A stretch of DNA of 64,000 nt, taken from assembly GCA_036343175.1 (NCBI GenBank), contig JAZASR010000004.1, positions 1 to 64,000 on the forward strand, in the 5' to 3' direction. The notes under the pieces are model-generated. The model was not told the DNA's origin. It saw only the letters and a list, made by a program, of their open reading frames with translations, and did not search any database. Position 1 is the stretch's first letter; each line of letters opens with the position of its first letter. Made by a program: the position numbers and the translations under genes. This DNA is from JAEEJA01 sp036343175. GTDB lineage: Bacteria > Bacillota > Clostridia > Lachnospirales > Lachnospiraceae. Positions 34,613-42,996 of this stretch are shown here, in pieces.

Positions 34613-35572
34613 TTAAAGATTCTTTCGGTTCGCATCGAACAGCTTCTCACAGAAGACCTTGTAATCGGCATTTCCAAAGGCCATAGTCTTAAATATCTTT
34701 CCGTTATTTTCCTTCATAACACGCATTTTTATGATGCCGTCATTTACGTCAGCATAAACGCCTGCCGGCTCGCTGCAGCCTGCATTCATAAGCTTCAGCA
34801 TATAACGTTCAGCAAGAAATGCCTTGTAAGTATCCTGATCATTGATCCTGGCAAGCATGGTTCTGTAGTCTTCGCCGCCTTCAACCGCGATTATCCCCTG
34901 TCCGCCTGCAGGTATGATGCGGTCGGCCGAGAAAAATACAAGGATCTTGCCGTCATTTTCATATACATCAATATCCTCAGTCGTAATATTCTTCATGGAA
35001 GAGGCTGCAAACTCAGCAATACTTGAGTCGCAATACTGCATGCCCTTAAGAAGACCAAGACGGTCAAGACCTGCAGCAGCAAGCACCGCCGCATCTATCT
35101 CATGCCGGGTGATCTTATTGTATCTGGTCGTCACGTTGCCGCGAATAGGAATAATATTTGCTTCCGGAAGAATCTCATGAAATTGCGCTATTCGTCTTGA
35201 AGATCCGGTACCTATAGTAATATGTGAAAGCTCTTCCCCTGTGTCCTTATTAACGACCAGGACATCTCTCGGATCAGCCCTGGGAAGGACGCAGAGAATG
35301 CTGTTTCCATCGCAAAGTTCCATAGGGAGGTCCTTTGCCGAATGGACAGCCAGATTAATATTTTTTGAATTGAGAGCATCTTCCAGCTCATCAGTAAAAA
35401 CTCCCTTACCTCCAAAGGAGTCAAGGGAGCCTTGTGTATCTTTATCGCCGTGTGTAGTCACCACGGATCTCATTATATTTACATCAGGGAAAAGACCGGA
35501 AAAACGGCGGATGAATTCATCAGTCTGTTCAAGGGCCAGCCGGCTTCCGCGAGTACCTACTTTAATATTAAT
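34613..35572 (-). CDS. hemC: porphobilinogen deaminase, apparent ATT start
   Basis: Polymerises four porphobilinogens to hydroxymethylbilane. From residue 4 the sequence is the conserved N-terminus, KVGTRGSRLALEQTDEFIRR, then HSAKDLP and the cofactor cysteine in NAGCSEPAG. No ATG, GTG or TTG lies between the met8 stop (35597-35599, same frame) and residue 34 of HemC; the first ATG, at 35473, would delete the substrate- and cofactor-binding start. GGAGGTG (35580-35586) lies 7 nt before ATT 35572, giving the expected length of 319 aa. ATT 35566 is the alternative. Start at ATT is inferred; read-through of the met8 stop or a sequencing error are other explanations. Confidence 0.88.
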   Translation of the reverse strand: MNIKVGTRGSRLALEQTDEFIRRFSGLFPDVNIMRSVVTTHGDKDTQGSLDSFGGKGVFTDELEDALNSKNINLAVHSAKDLPMELCDGNSILCVLPRADPRDVLVVNKDTGEELSHITIGTGSSRRIAQFHEILPEANIIPIRGNVTTRYNKITRHEIDAAVLAAAGLDRLGLLKGMQYCDSSIAEFAASSMKNITTEDIDVYENDGKILVFFSADRIIPAGGQGIIAVEGGEDYRTMLARINDQDTYKAFLAERYMLKLMNAGCSEPAGVYADVNDGIIKMRVMKENNGKIFKTMAFGNADYKVFCEKLFDANRKNL

Positions 35573-35596
35573 GGAAATGCACCTCCGTTCATACGA

Positions 35597-36277
35597 TCAG
35601 ACGCTGTCATCCTCATCATCAATGGCTAACTCTTTCTCTTCCTTAAGTTCGTCTATGATCTCAAGCAGCTTTTCTTCGAGTGCTTCCTTTCGATTGTCAT
35701 ATCCTGAAACTGTTGACATGATCTCAGATCTTGCCTCACCCATACGTTCATTTATGATGCCGTAATCAGGCGTGACGACCTTCTCAAGCTTTCTTCTGAG
35801 CTTTGATGCAAGAAGGGGACTCTTGCCGCCTGTGCTTACACCTACTACAAGATCACCGCGCTTGACGTATGATGGAAAATAGAATGTGCAAAGATCCCTG
35901 TCATCTACGACATTTACAGGAATGTTCTTATTCTTGCAAACGTTCCAGATCATTTTATTTACCATGCTCTTATTAGTGCCGGCTATAACAAGCTGGCTTT
36001 TATTGATCTCTGTGAGGACTTCGTCAGATAGTCTGAAGGCAGCACCGCCAATACGATCTTCCTTTCTCTTCGGCTGTACCATGGCATCCTTGTGGATGAT
36101 GGTGACCTTATTCTTGATCTGCAGCTTCTGAAGCTCATCACTTATTACAGGAGCTATTACAACGACCTTGGCACCGAACTCGAGAAGCTTTCTGATCTTC
36201 TTGGTGGCGATAGTACCGCCGCCGATAACAGTACACTGCTTATCATCTAACTCTACATAAACTGGAAAATATGCCAT
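35597..36277 (-). CDS. sirC: precorrin-2 dehydrogenase (Met8/SirC family)
   Basis: NAD-dependent oxidation of precorrin-2 to sirohydrochlorin, the step before iron insertion to siroheme; some members also chelate. The 226 aa protein starts AYFPVYVELDDKQCTVIGGGTIATKKI, the Rossmann GGG motif, and has VNVVDDRDLCTFYFPSYVKRGDLVVGVSTGGKSP, diagnostic of the family. About 20 residues (VQPKRKEDRIGGAAFRLSDE) are inserted before the LVIAGT strand, and the C-terminal tail is very acidic. GAGGTAGTAAG precedes ATG 36277. It sits between hemA and hemC. No separate ferrochelatase is visible here. Confidence 0.92.
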   Translation of the reverse strand: MAYFPVYVELDDKQCTVIGGGTIATKKIRKLLEFGAKVVVIAPVISDELQKLQIKNKVTIIHKDAMVQPKRKEDRIGGAAFRLSDEVLTEINKSQLVIAGTNKSMVNKMIWNVCKNKNIPVNVVDDRDLCTFYFPSYVKRGDLVVGVSTGGKSPLLASKLRRKLEKVVTPDYGIINERMGEARSEIMSTVSGYDNRKEALEEKLLEIIDELKEEKELAIDDEDDSV

Positions 36278-36338
36278 GCTTACTACCTCTTTTCTCTCAT
36301 AAGGGAACATAATCCTTAATATGATAGCATTATTTTTG

Positions 36339-37634
36339 CTAATTATCAATATTCTTTAGGGCATTAACAATATCTTCAAGCGTCCCGGACCCAAGCTCCT
36401 TCTTAAGTTTAAGAAATACTTTTTCAAAGCTTTGATCCTTTACTTTATCAAATGCATCCGGGTCCTCAAACAGTCTGTGTATCAATATATTCTTATAAAG
36501 TTCCTCCAGGTCTTCATCAATGATATCCTGTGCCTTAAGAGACTCGTGCTCCTTTATGCGTCTGTTGTCTTCTGCCATCTCTATGAAGCTGTCTATATCG
36601 TAAAGAGTCACTTGAGGAAGACGTTTTATTAAAGAATCAATATCATGGGGAACTGCCAGATCAATAAAAAGCCGCGGCTTTACTTTACAGATCGCCTTTG
36701 CTGTTTTTTCCAATGTAAATGTATAATGAGGCGATCTTGTGGCAGAGACGATCACATTAGCCTTATCGACAAGCTCATACCTGGCTTTGAATTCATACAT
36801 ACTCTCTGCTTTTATAAATTTAAAAGGACCGTGGCTGCGGCTGGTGCCGATAATGTTTGTGAGACCCTTATCGTAGAGGTCTCTGGCAAGGATCGAACCG
36901 ATCTGGCCCGTGATGCCGACTATCACGATGACCGGGTCAGGACCATCTTTACTGCCCTTATCTCTGCCGGAATCTTCCGTGTTTTTTTTAACGGAACCAT
37001 CGAATATTTTTCCGGAATCACCCAGAAAATCTTCTATAAGATTTGCTGCCAGTGTTCCATATGACACAGGAGTCGTCTTGAATCTCGTATTGTTCTTTAT
37101 GTCCCTTGAGCACTTCAGGGCTCCCTGAAAGATCATATTCATTTCATTTGTGACATTTTTTTCCGCAAGTGACTTCATGTAGGCATCCTTGACCTGACGC
37201 TGTATCTCGTCCTCTCCGGTTATCATAGAATCAAGGCCTGCAGTTACACGATACAGGTGGACACAGGCCTGTCTGCCTGTATATTCATATACACAGCTGA
37301 GAAAATCCTCACGGTCGATCCGGAGGACTTCCATGATCAGATCTTCTGCGAATTCCAGGCAGCAAGCTGTCTGATCAGCTTCTACGTTCGCTATTGATAA
37401 ATACACCTCGCTCCGGTTGCATGTCGACAGAACGACGACGCCATGAACAGTCTTATAATACTTTCCCGGCTCTTTAATTCCCGGCTTAAAGCCGCCCCTG
37501 ATTTCCTCAGGGCCTTCGATAATTTTCTCCTTCAGGAGCTTTTCTTTTGCTTCGTCAAAAGCAAAAAGGGAACGTTTATCTATTGGCGTCTTCTTATAAT
37601 CGATTCCTATACACAGGAGCTCTTCATATTCCAT
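36339..37634 (-). CDS. hemA: glutamyl-tRNA reductase
   Basis: First committed step of the C5 tetrapyrrole pathway: reduces glutamyl-tRNA to glutamate-1-semialdehyde. The 431 aa protein has the catalytic-cysteine motif VVLSTCNRSEVY (about residue 74), GLDSMITGEDEIQRQVK, and the helix FQGALKCSRDIKNNTRF. The NADPH Rossmann loop reads VIVIVGITGQIGS rather than the usual G-x-G-x-x-G, and a charged linker of about 25 residues (SVKKNTEDSGRDKGSKDG) precedes it. It heads the hemA-sirC-hemC-cobA/hemD-hemB operon. hemL, needed for the next step, is not in the window. Confidence 0.95.
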   Translation of the reverse strand: MEYEELLCIGIDYKKTPIDKRSLFAFDEAKEKLLKEKIIEGPEEIRGGFKPGIKEPGKYYKTVHGVVVLSTCNRSEVYLSIANVEADQTACCLEFAEDLIMEVLRIDREDFLSCVYEYTGRQACVHLYRVTAGLDSMITGEDEIQRQVKDAYMKSLAEKNVTNEMNMIFQGALKCSRDIKNNTRFKTTPVSYGTLAANLIEDFLGDSGKIFDGSVKKNTEDSGRDKGSKDGPDPVIVIVGITGQIGSILARDLYDKGLTNIIGTSRSHGPFKFIKAESMYEFKARYELVDKANVIVSATRSPHYTFTLEKTAKAICKVKPRLFIDLAVPHDIDSLIKRLPQVTLYDIDSFIEMAEDNRRIKEHESLKAQDIIDEDLEELYKNILIHRLFEDPDAFDKVKDQSFEKVFLKLKKELGSGTLEDIVNALKNIDN

Positions 37635-37700
37635 AACAATTCCTTACATAAATTTCTTACATATCTTAATACGGGTATCCGACTTATGTTACAGAAAAAT

Positions 37701-37729
37701 ATTTTATATCCAAATAAGATACTATTCAA
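37701..37729 (-). promoter_or_regulatory. hemA operon promoter
   Basis: On the minus strand TTGAAT (37724-37729), 17 bp spacer, TAAAAT (37701-37706), directly after the cysN terminator. Confidence 0.65.
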
Positions 37730-37731
37730 CC

Positions 37732-37770
37732 AAAAAAGGAAGTCCTTAAATTTAAGGACTTCCCTTTTGA
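37732..37770 (-). terminator. terminator of the sulfate-assimilation operon
   Basis: GGAAGTCCTTAAA pairs with TTTAAGGACTTCC as a continuous 26 bp palindrome (37738-37763), followed by six T on the minus strand. It separates cysN from hemA. Confidence 0.9.
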
Positions 37771-37804
37771 TCGTCATATAAAAATCGATTATCAGGACCT
37801 GACA

Positions 37805-39466
37805 TCAGATGATCCAGTTATTGGAATCTATAGTAAGATTTGCATTTGTAATCTGGAAGATCTTTGATGAGATATCAGCGGCTGATACCCTGTCACTTCC
37901 TGCATTGCCGGATATCTCTGACCAGGTCTTATAAAGATCATTGCCTGTGAGAAGAGGATCAGGTGTGAGTCCCTTATCAAGGACAAGAAGTACTATTATG
38001 CCGGCATTATTGAGATTGGCAACGACTTCTGATACAGGCGCCCCGGTCTTTGGATGATAGAAGTAGGTATGGCGGCCGTTTCTGGTAAGCCTGAACTCAG
38101 CTTCCTCTATTGTATCCGGGTCCGTATTATCAGTCTCCGGATCGAATGCTATGATATAAGGGATCTGCCAGTTGAGAGCGCTTCTGGTTCCGCGGTCAGC
38201 TGCGGGGTGATCCTTGGCTGCGCTTTCATTTACCTTTCTGACGACGCCACAGGCAGATGTCATATGACTTACACGATCGATAAGGATAAGCTCGCCCATG
38301 GTCCTGTGATCTTCGAACTCATCGACTATAACAGGCTCATTGACTTTTATATCAACGTATGCGATCTCATTCTTATTCAAAGTCGAAGCATCCTGGTGCT
38401 CGCCTGTATTTACATCGATCTTATATCTGATATCTTTGATGGTTCCCGGGATCTTAGCTGTTCCCACCTTTACAAGGAAGCCTGTGCCAGGCTTAAGAGG
38501 TTCATCATCCATCCAGAGGATCTCCGACTCAAATGTATCAGATGCCTTAAGACCTGATTCTCTTTCTATTACAGAGCCCCTTGATATGTCGACCTCGCGG
38601 TCAAGCTGTATGGTCAGAGGCTGACCCTCCTCTGCAGAATCGACCTCGCGGTCAGCTACGATCAGGCTCTTTACATGTGCCTTTTCCCTGCTTGGAAGGG
38701 TAGTGATAAGATCACCTTTCCTTATAACCCCATGCTCTGCCTGGCCTTCAAAGCCTCTGAATGTATGATCAGGACGGCAGACACGCTGTACAGGCATATA
38801 AAAGCCCTTTTCTCCTTCTGTTGCCTCCTGGACATCTACATTCTCGAGATAGTCGAGAAGTACAGGTCCCTTATACCAGTCAAAGTTTTCAGTCGGCTTT
38901 GTAATATTGTCGCCCTCCGTCGCTGAAACAGGAATGATAACGACATTCTTAAGTCCGAGCTCCTTCGAAAGATCCTCTATCTGAGCCTTTATCTCATTGA
39001 ATCTGCCCTCGTCATAGCTTACGAGATCCATCTTATTTACTGCAAATACGAAATAATTGATGCCCATAAGAGCACAGATGCGCGCATGACGTTTTGTCTG
39101 TATGAGCACTCCCTGGGAAGCATCTGTAAGGATAATGGCAAGGTCTGCAAATGATGCGCCTACAGCCATGTTTCTTGTGTATTCCTCATGACCCGGTGTA
39201 TCCGCACAGATAAAGCTCCTGTTATCCGTTGTAAAGTATCTGTAGGCAACGTCTATGGTGATACCCTGCTCACGCTCAGCCATAAGACCGTCCAGGAGAA
39301 GTGAATAATCGATCTTTCCGCCGTTGGAGCCCACCTTGGAATCGAGTTCGAGGGCCTTTTCCTGATCGGCAAATATAAGCTTGGCATCGTAAAGAAGATG
39401 ACCGATAAGTGTCGACTTGCCATCGTCCACACTTCCGCATGTAATAAATTTAAGCAATCCATTCAT
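37805..39466 (-). CDS. cysN: sulfate adenylyltransferase GTPase subunit with a novel C-terminal extension
   Basis: GTP-driven subunit that with CysD converts sulfate and ATP to APS. The 553 aa protein has an EF-Tu-like GTPase (GSVDDGKST 11-19, DTPGHEEY 89-96, NKMD 144-147) and two beta-barrels to about residue 414. Standalone CysN usually stops soon after. Here another 139 residues follow. They lack a Walker A but show RHTYFYHPKTGAPVSEVVANLNNAGI, whose layout recalls the start of an APS kinase (CysC) with the P-loop lost. A decayed kinase fusion is an inference. Start ATG 39466 is 1 nt after cysD. With AprAB present, PAPS is not needed. Confidence 0.93.
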   Translation of the reverse strand: MNGLLKFITCGSVDDGKSTLIGHLLYDAKLIFADQEKALELDSKVGSNGGKIDYSLLLDGLMAEREQGITIDVAYRYFTTDNRSFICADTPGHEEYTRNMAVGASFADLAIILTDASQGVLIQTKRHARICALMGINYFVFAVNKMDLVSYDEGRFNEIKAQIEDLSKELGLKNVVIIPVSATEGDNITKPTENFDWYKGPVLLDYLENVDVQEATEGEKGFYMPVQRVCRPDHTFRGFEGQAEHGVIRKGDLITTLPSREKAHVKSLIVADREVDSAEEGQPLTIQLDREVDISRGSVIERESGLKASDTFESEILWMDDEPLKPGTGFLVKVGTAKIPGTIKDIRYKIDVNTGEHQDASTLNKNEIAYVDIKVNEPVIVDEFEDHRTMGELILIDRVSHMTSACGVVRKVNESAAKDHPAADRGTRSALNWQIPYIIAFDPETDNTDPDTIEEAEFRLTRNGRHTYFYHPKTGAPVSEVVANLNNAGIIVLLVLDKGLTPDPLLTGNDLYKTWSEISGNAGSDRVSAADISSKIFQITNANLTIDSNNWII

Positions 39467-39467
39467 T

Positions 39468-40379
39468 TTAGAAATACCCCTCTCTCTTTCTCTTTTCCAT
39501 ACTTCCGGCGCCGCCGTCCTTATCGATGACACGGCTCGTTCTCTCTGACTCGACTGCAGAAAGCGTCTCTTCTACTATCTTGTCAAGGGTGTCTGCATCT
39601 GACTCTATGCCGCCTGTAAGAGGGTAGCACCCAAGAGTACGGAACCTTATCTTCTTATGCATGATGTCTTCAGGCTTAAGGTCAAGATGCTGTACTATCC
39701 TGTCATCGTCTACCATGATGATGTTGCCCTCATAGTTGATGCATGGGCGTTCCTTGGCGAAGTAGAGAGGAACTATCTCAATATTCTCGCGTTTTATATA
39801 TTCCCAGATGTCTGTCTCTGTCCAGTTCGAGATAGGGAATACTCTGATGGACTCGCCTTTATTGATCTCTGTATTGTAAAGCTTCCACATCTCAGGACGC
39901 TGTTTCTTAGGGTCCCAGGCCTGGGCGGCATTTCTGAATGAGAATATGCGCTCCTTTGCGCGGGACTTCTCTTCATCACGTCTGCCGCCGCCGAATGCAG
40001 CAGTAAATCCGTAATGAGAAAGTGCCTGTTTAAGAGCCTGTGTCTTCATGATATCTGTATAGGAGGAGCCATAGTCAAATGGGTTGACTCCGCGGGCAAC
40101 GCCATCCTCATTGATCCACTCAAGCATTGTAAGACCATACTTCTCAGCCTGCTCATCGCGGAACTTGATCATCTCGTGGAACTTCCATGTAGTATTTACA
40201 TGAAGGAACGGGAAAGGCGGCTTTTCCGGATAGAAGGCCTTAATAGCCAGATGAAGCATAACTGAGCTGTCTTTTCCAATGGAATAAAGCATTACCGGTT
40301 TTTCACACTCTGCTGCTACTTCGCGGATAATGTAGATCGCCTCAGCCTCAAGGGCGTCAAGATGGGATAAATTACTCAT
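39468..40379 (-). CDS. cysD: sulfate adenylyltransferase subunit 2
   Basis: ATP pyrophosphatase-type subunit that makes adenosine 5'-phosphosulfate. The 303 aa length matches E. coli CysD. Visible are the PP-loop MLYSIGKDSSVMLHLA (about 31-46), FPFLHVNTTWKFHEMI, the AAFGGGRRDEEKSRAKERIFS motif and PISNWTETDIWEYI. It is followed by cysN with 1 nt between and preceded by aprB at 90 nt, inside the long operon read from metY. Confidence 0.97.
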   Translation of the reverse strand: MSNLSHLDALEAEAIYIIREVAAECEKPVMLYSIGKDSSVMLHLAIKAFYPEKPPFPFLHVNTTWKFHEMIKFRDEQAEKYGLTMLEWINEDGVARGVNPFDYGSSYTDIMKTQALKQALSHYGFTAAFGGGRRDEEKSRAKERIFSFRNAAQAWDPKKQRPEMWKLYNTEINKGESIRVFPISNWTETDIWEYIKRENIEIVPLYFAKERPCINYEGNIIMVDDDRIVQHLDLKPEDIMHKKIRFRTLGCYPLTGGIESDADTLDKIVEETLSAVESERTSRVIDKDGGAGSMEKRKREGYF

Positions 40380-40469
40380 TTCTGATTACTCCTTTTGCTT
40401 ATATTTTAATATGCTTTGAAAAAGACGCCTCACAAAAAGGTAAAGATCAAAACATATAAAGAGCCTTTT

Positions 40470-40784
40470 TTAATACTTATTGGCACTCTCACTGTCAACT
40501 TCGATAGTCTTTGAAGATCCGTCAGGGAAATGCACGATCCAGTCGTATATATTACCACTCCTGTCAAATGTCATAAAGGAACCTCTGCCGCCTATGTCTG
40601 CGCCAAGGAAGAAATTGATGGCGTCTGCCGGACATTCCTTAAGACATGATGCGCAGCCCCAGCAGTCCTTCGGATAAGCCATGACGGCCTTTGAATCCCT
40701 GCCAAGCTCTATAAGATTACCCGGACAGACGCTTACACAGCGGCCGCATCCTATGCAGTTCTCTTTAGATATCCTGATGCTCAT
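40470..40784 (-). CDS. aprB: adenylylsulfate reductase beta subunit (ferredoxin-like)
   Basis: A 104 aa electron-transfer subunit with two 4Fe-4S clusters: CIGCGRCVSVCPGNLIELG and CWGCASCLKECP, with a C-terminal tail (GSFMTFDRSGNIYDWIVHFPDG) that in AprB clasps the alpha subunit. It overlaps aprA by 20 nt, so the pair is translationally coupled. It should pass electrons to the FAD of AprA for reduction of APS to sulfite and AMP. The setting with CysDN and an assimilatory sulfite reductase points to biosynthesis, not sulfate respiration; no QmoABC or DsrMKJOP genes are present. Confidence 0.9.
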   Translation of the reverse strand: MSIRISKENCIGCGRCVSVCPGNLIELGRDSKAVMAYPKDCWGCASCLKECPADAINFFLGADIGGRGSFMTFDRSGNIYDWIVHFPDGSSKTIEVDSESANKY

Positions 40785-42519
40785 AGCCGCCTCCCTTTAC
40801 GAGACTTCTCTCGATAATAGTGATACAACCGTCCTTAAGACGTGAATTAATATATCTCATGCCTTCCGGAACCTTTTCCGGATAATCAGCATTCTCACCG
40901 AATATATGCCAGCGGGTCTCTTTTCTTGCAGATAGATGCGCTATAAGAACCCTGCAGACTGTGAGGCGTTCTCTTACCTCATATATATGAAGCAGATCGT
41001 GCATATCCTTAGCGGGGATCTGTCCGATAACATCCTGCAGCTGGCTTATTTTTATGTCAGCCTCCTTAAGCCTTGCCCCGCTGTACCTGTAATCGGTCCT
41101 TATGCCTCCCGCATATTCATCCATGATCTTCTGCATTGCCTCTTCAGCCTGCTGGGCCGTAAGAACTGAATCCTGCACTGAGAAATGATGCTTATAAGAA
41201 TCAAATATCTCTTCAGTACTGTAAGTGCCTTCGTGATCTTCGGAGAAAAAGTACTCTTTAAGTATGTGGCCTTCCGGACCGGATCCTCTGTCTGACTCAG
41301 ACTTACCGCCATTCTCCACATACTCTTCTGCTGATAAAGCAGCTATCTCTCCTTCAGCAAGTGCTCCTGTAACATACTTCTGAGGAGCCCCGCCTGCCGC
41401 ATCGCCTGCAGCAAACAGGCCGCGGACTGTAGTCTCACGCTTTGTATCGACCCAGAATCCGCTTGCAGTATGACCTCCAACTACATAAGGCTCAGTACCT
41501 TCGATCTCAACATTATTTTCAGCCGGCCCTTTGCCTTCTTCCATCCACTTCAGAGTCTGGGACGGTGCCATGTTAAGATAGGCCTTATAAAGATCCTGCT
41601 CAGCCTCAGGGCTTATTCCTTCAGTCTTTAAAAAACACGGCCCGCGTCCTTCACGGTTCTCAACCACCGTTCCAAAAATACGCTGAGGTGTTGTAATGCC
41701 GTATTTCTTTTCATAGACCTCGCCAATTGAATTTACCTGAGGAGCATGAACACCCTGGGCTATAGTGCCGGTAGGTGCTATGGTATCCTTGCACCTCAGG
41801 GCTACGAACCTGTTCTCAAATGTGGTCATCTCGGCTCCTGCCCTTATGCCCATGGCATATCCTGCACCGGTGTTGAATGGTGAGTACCACATCTTATGTC
41901 TTGAAAAACCGGGATTATTCGGCCTGTAAAGACCCGATGCACCGCCGGTCGCAATTATCACAGCCCTGGCGTCTATATCATAAAAAACAGGCTTATTGAC
42001 AGCAAAGCCGACAGCCCCTTTTACATGGGACAAACTTCCGCTGCCCTCTACCTTAAGATCTGTAATATTTACATGATTTAACACTGTGCAGTCCTTATTG
42101 AGCCTTACAGCCTTCTCAAGCATGGGCTTGATATTTTCACCATTGATCTTTATATTTCTCCAGCCGCGGGTAACGTACTTTCCGTTCTCATCCTTAAGGA
42201 TCACCAGGCCGAGCTTCTCAAGCTCTGATGTGACCTCATTGAATCTTTCGGCTATGGAAAGAAGAAGGTCATGTCTTACTATTCCTTCATCATCTTTCTC
42301 AGCATATTCCACATAATCCTCAGGTACATGGCCTTCGGTGATATAGGCATTCAGAGCATTGACACCTGCTGCCAGACATCCTGAACGCCTGATATCAGCC
42401 TTTTCGGCAATGAGCACATTCAAGCCTGTATTAGTAAGCCTGAAAGCCGCATAGCAGCCTGCTGTACCGCCGCCAATTATCAGGATGTCGGTCTTTAACT
42501 TTTCTGTCTTGAATTTCAT
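40765..42519 (-). CDS. aprA: adenylylsulfate reductase alpha subunit (FAD)
   Basis: Flavoprotein of the fumarate reductase family that reduces APS to sulfite and AMP. The 584 aa protein begins with the FAD motif DILIIGGGTAGCYAAFRL and contains RRSGCLAAGVNALNAYI, FSRHKMWYSPFNTGAGYAMG and ENRFVALRCKDTIAPTG, which match AprA rather than succinate dehydrogenase, and VGGHTASGFWVDT near the FAD end. The ATG at 42519 has only a weak AGAGAAAG site. It lies between tusA and aprB. In many Clostridia AprAB replaces the thioredoxin-dependent CysH, which is absent here. Confidence 0.92.
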   Translation of the reverse strand: MKFKTEKLKTDILIIGGGTAGCYAAFRLTNTGLNVLIAEKADIRRSGCLAAGVNALNAYITEGHVPEDYVEYAEKDDEGIVRHDLLLSIAERFNEVTSELEKLGLVILKDENGKYVTRGWRNIKINGENIKPMLEKAVRLNKDCTVLNHVNITDLKVEGSGSLSHVKGAVGFAVNKPVFYDIDARAVIIATGGASGLYRPNNPGFSRHKMWYSPFNTGAGYAMGIRAGAEMTTFENRFVALRCKDTIAPTGTIAQGVHAPQVNSIGEVYEKKYGITTPQRIFGTVVENREGRGPCFLKTEGISPEAEQDLYKAYLNMAPSQTLKWMEEGKGPAENNVEIEGTEPYVVGGHTASGFWVDTKRETTVRGLFAAGDAAGGAPQKYVTGALAEGEIAALSAEEYVENGGKSESDRGSGPEGHILKEYFFSEDHEGTYSTEEIFDSYKHHFSVQDSVLTAQQAEEAMQKIMDEYAGGIRTDYRYSGARLKEADIKISQLQDVIGQIPAKDMHDLLHIYEVRERLTVCRVLIAHLSARKETRWHIFGENADYPEKVPEGMRYINSRLKDGCITIIERSLVKGGGYEHQDI

Positions 42520-42626
42520 TTGCTTTCTCTAATACATATCACCATTCGATACAAAAGACCGATCCATGTGACCCGTCAATAATATTTAATGGCAATGCAT
42601 AAAAAATTACCTGCCTGAGGGAAGTA

Positions 42627-42881
42627 TCACTCTTCCTCTACCTTCTTTACTATAAGGTCATAAGTGCCATCCTTATTATCGATAAGCTTAAGGATCTTGT
42701 GACCATCCTCCTTAACGCTTCTTGGAATGTTCTGAACAGGTTCGCCGTCATTCATATGGACTGAAAGGATCTGGCCGTCATCCATCTCCTCAAGGGCTGC
42801 CTTTGCCTTAACGAATGTGATAGGACATACGACGTTTGTAATATCTATAGTTTCATCGATCTTGTAATCTGTATCTGCCAT
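42627..42881 (-). CDS. tusA: TusA/SirA family sulfur-transfer protein
   Basis: An 84 aa persulfide carrier. The active cysteine is in NVVCPITFVKAKAALEEM; the usual second proline of CPxP is a threonine, which occurs in members tied to sulfur metabolism. It ends DGTYDLIVKKVEEE. The ATG at 42881 has AAGGAG upstream. Its place between the sulfite reductase and AprA suggests it relays sulfide-level sulfur toward the HcyS carrier, or between enzymes of the pathway. That role is inference from the comparable gene set in Wolinella. Confidence 0.88.
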   Translation of the reverse strand: MADTDYKIDETIDITNVVCPITFVKAKAALEEMDDGQILSVHMNDGEPVQNIPRSVKEDGHKILKLIDNKDGTYDLIVKKVEEE

Positions 42882-42996
42882 AATGTTCTCCTTTTTATTA
42901 AACTTCTGCCTGAAGATCATCCACAGGTCTGCGGGTATGGAATGTAAAAAGTATGCTTATGCCTCACCGGGCAAAGTGCACGTGACCTTGATGTGA

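Noticed and set aside
34613..35473. hemC starting at ATG 35473
   Set aside because: It would remove the conserved VGTRGSRLAL start, which is present in the same frame just upstream behind a good ribosome site.
37805..39466. Bifunctional CysNC (sulfate adenylyltransferase / APS kinase)
   Set aside because: The C-terminal part has no Walker A motif, so kinase activity cannot be claimed.
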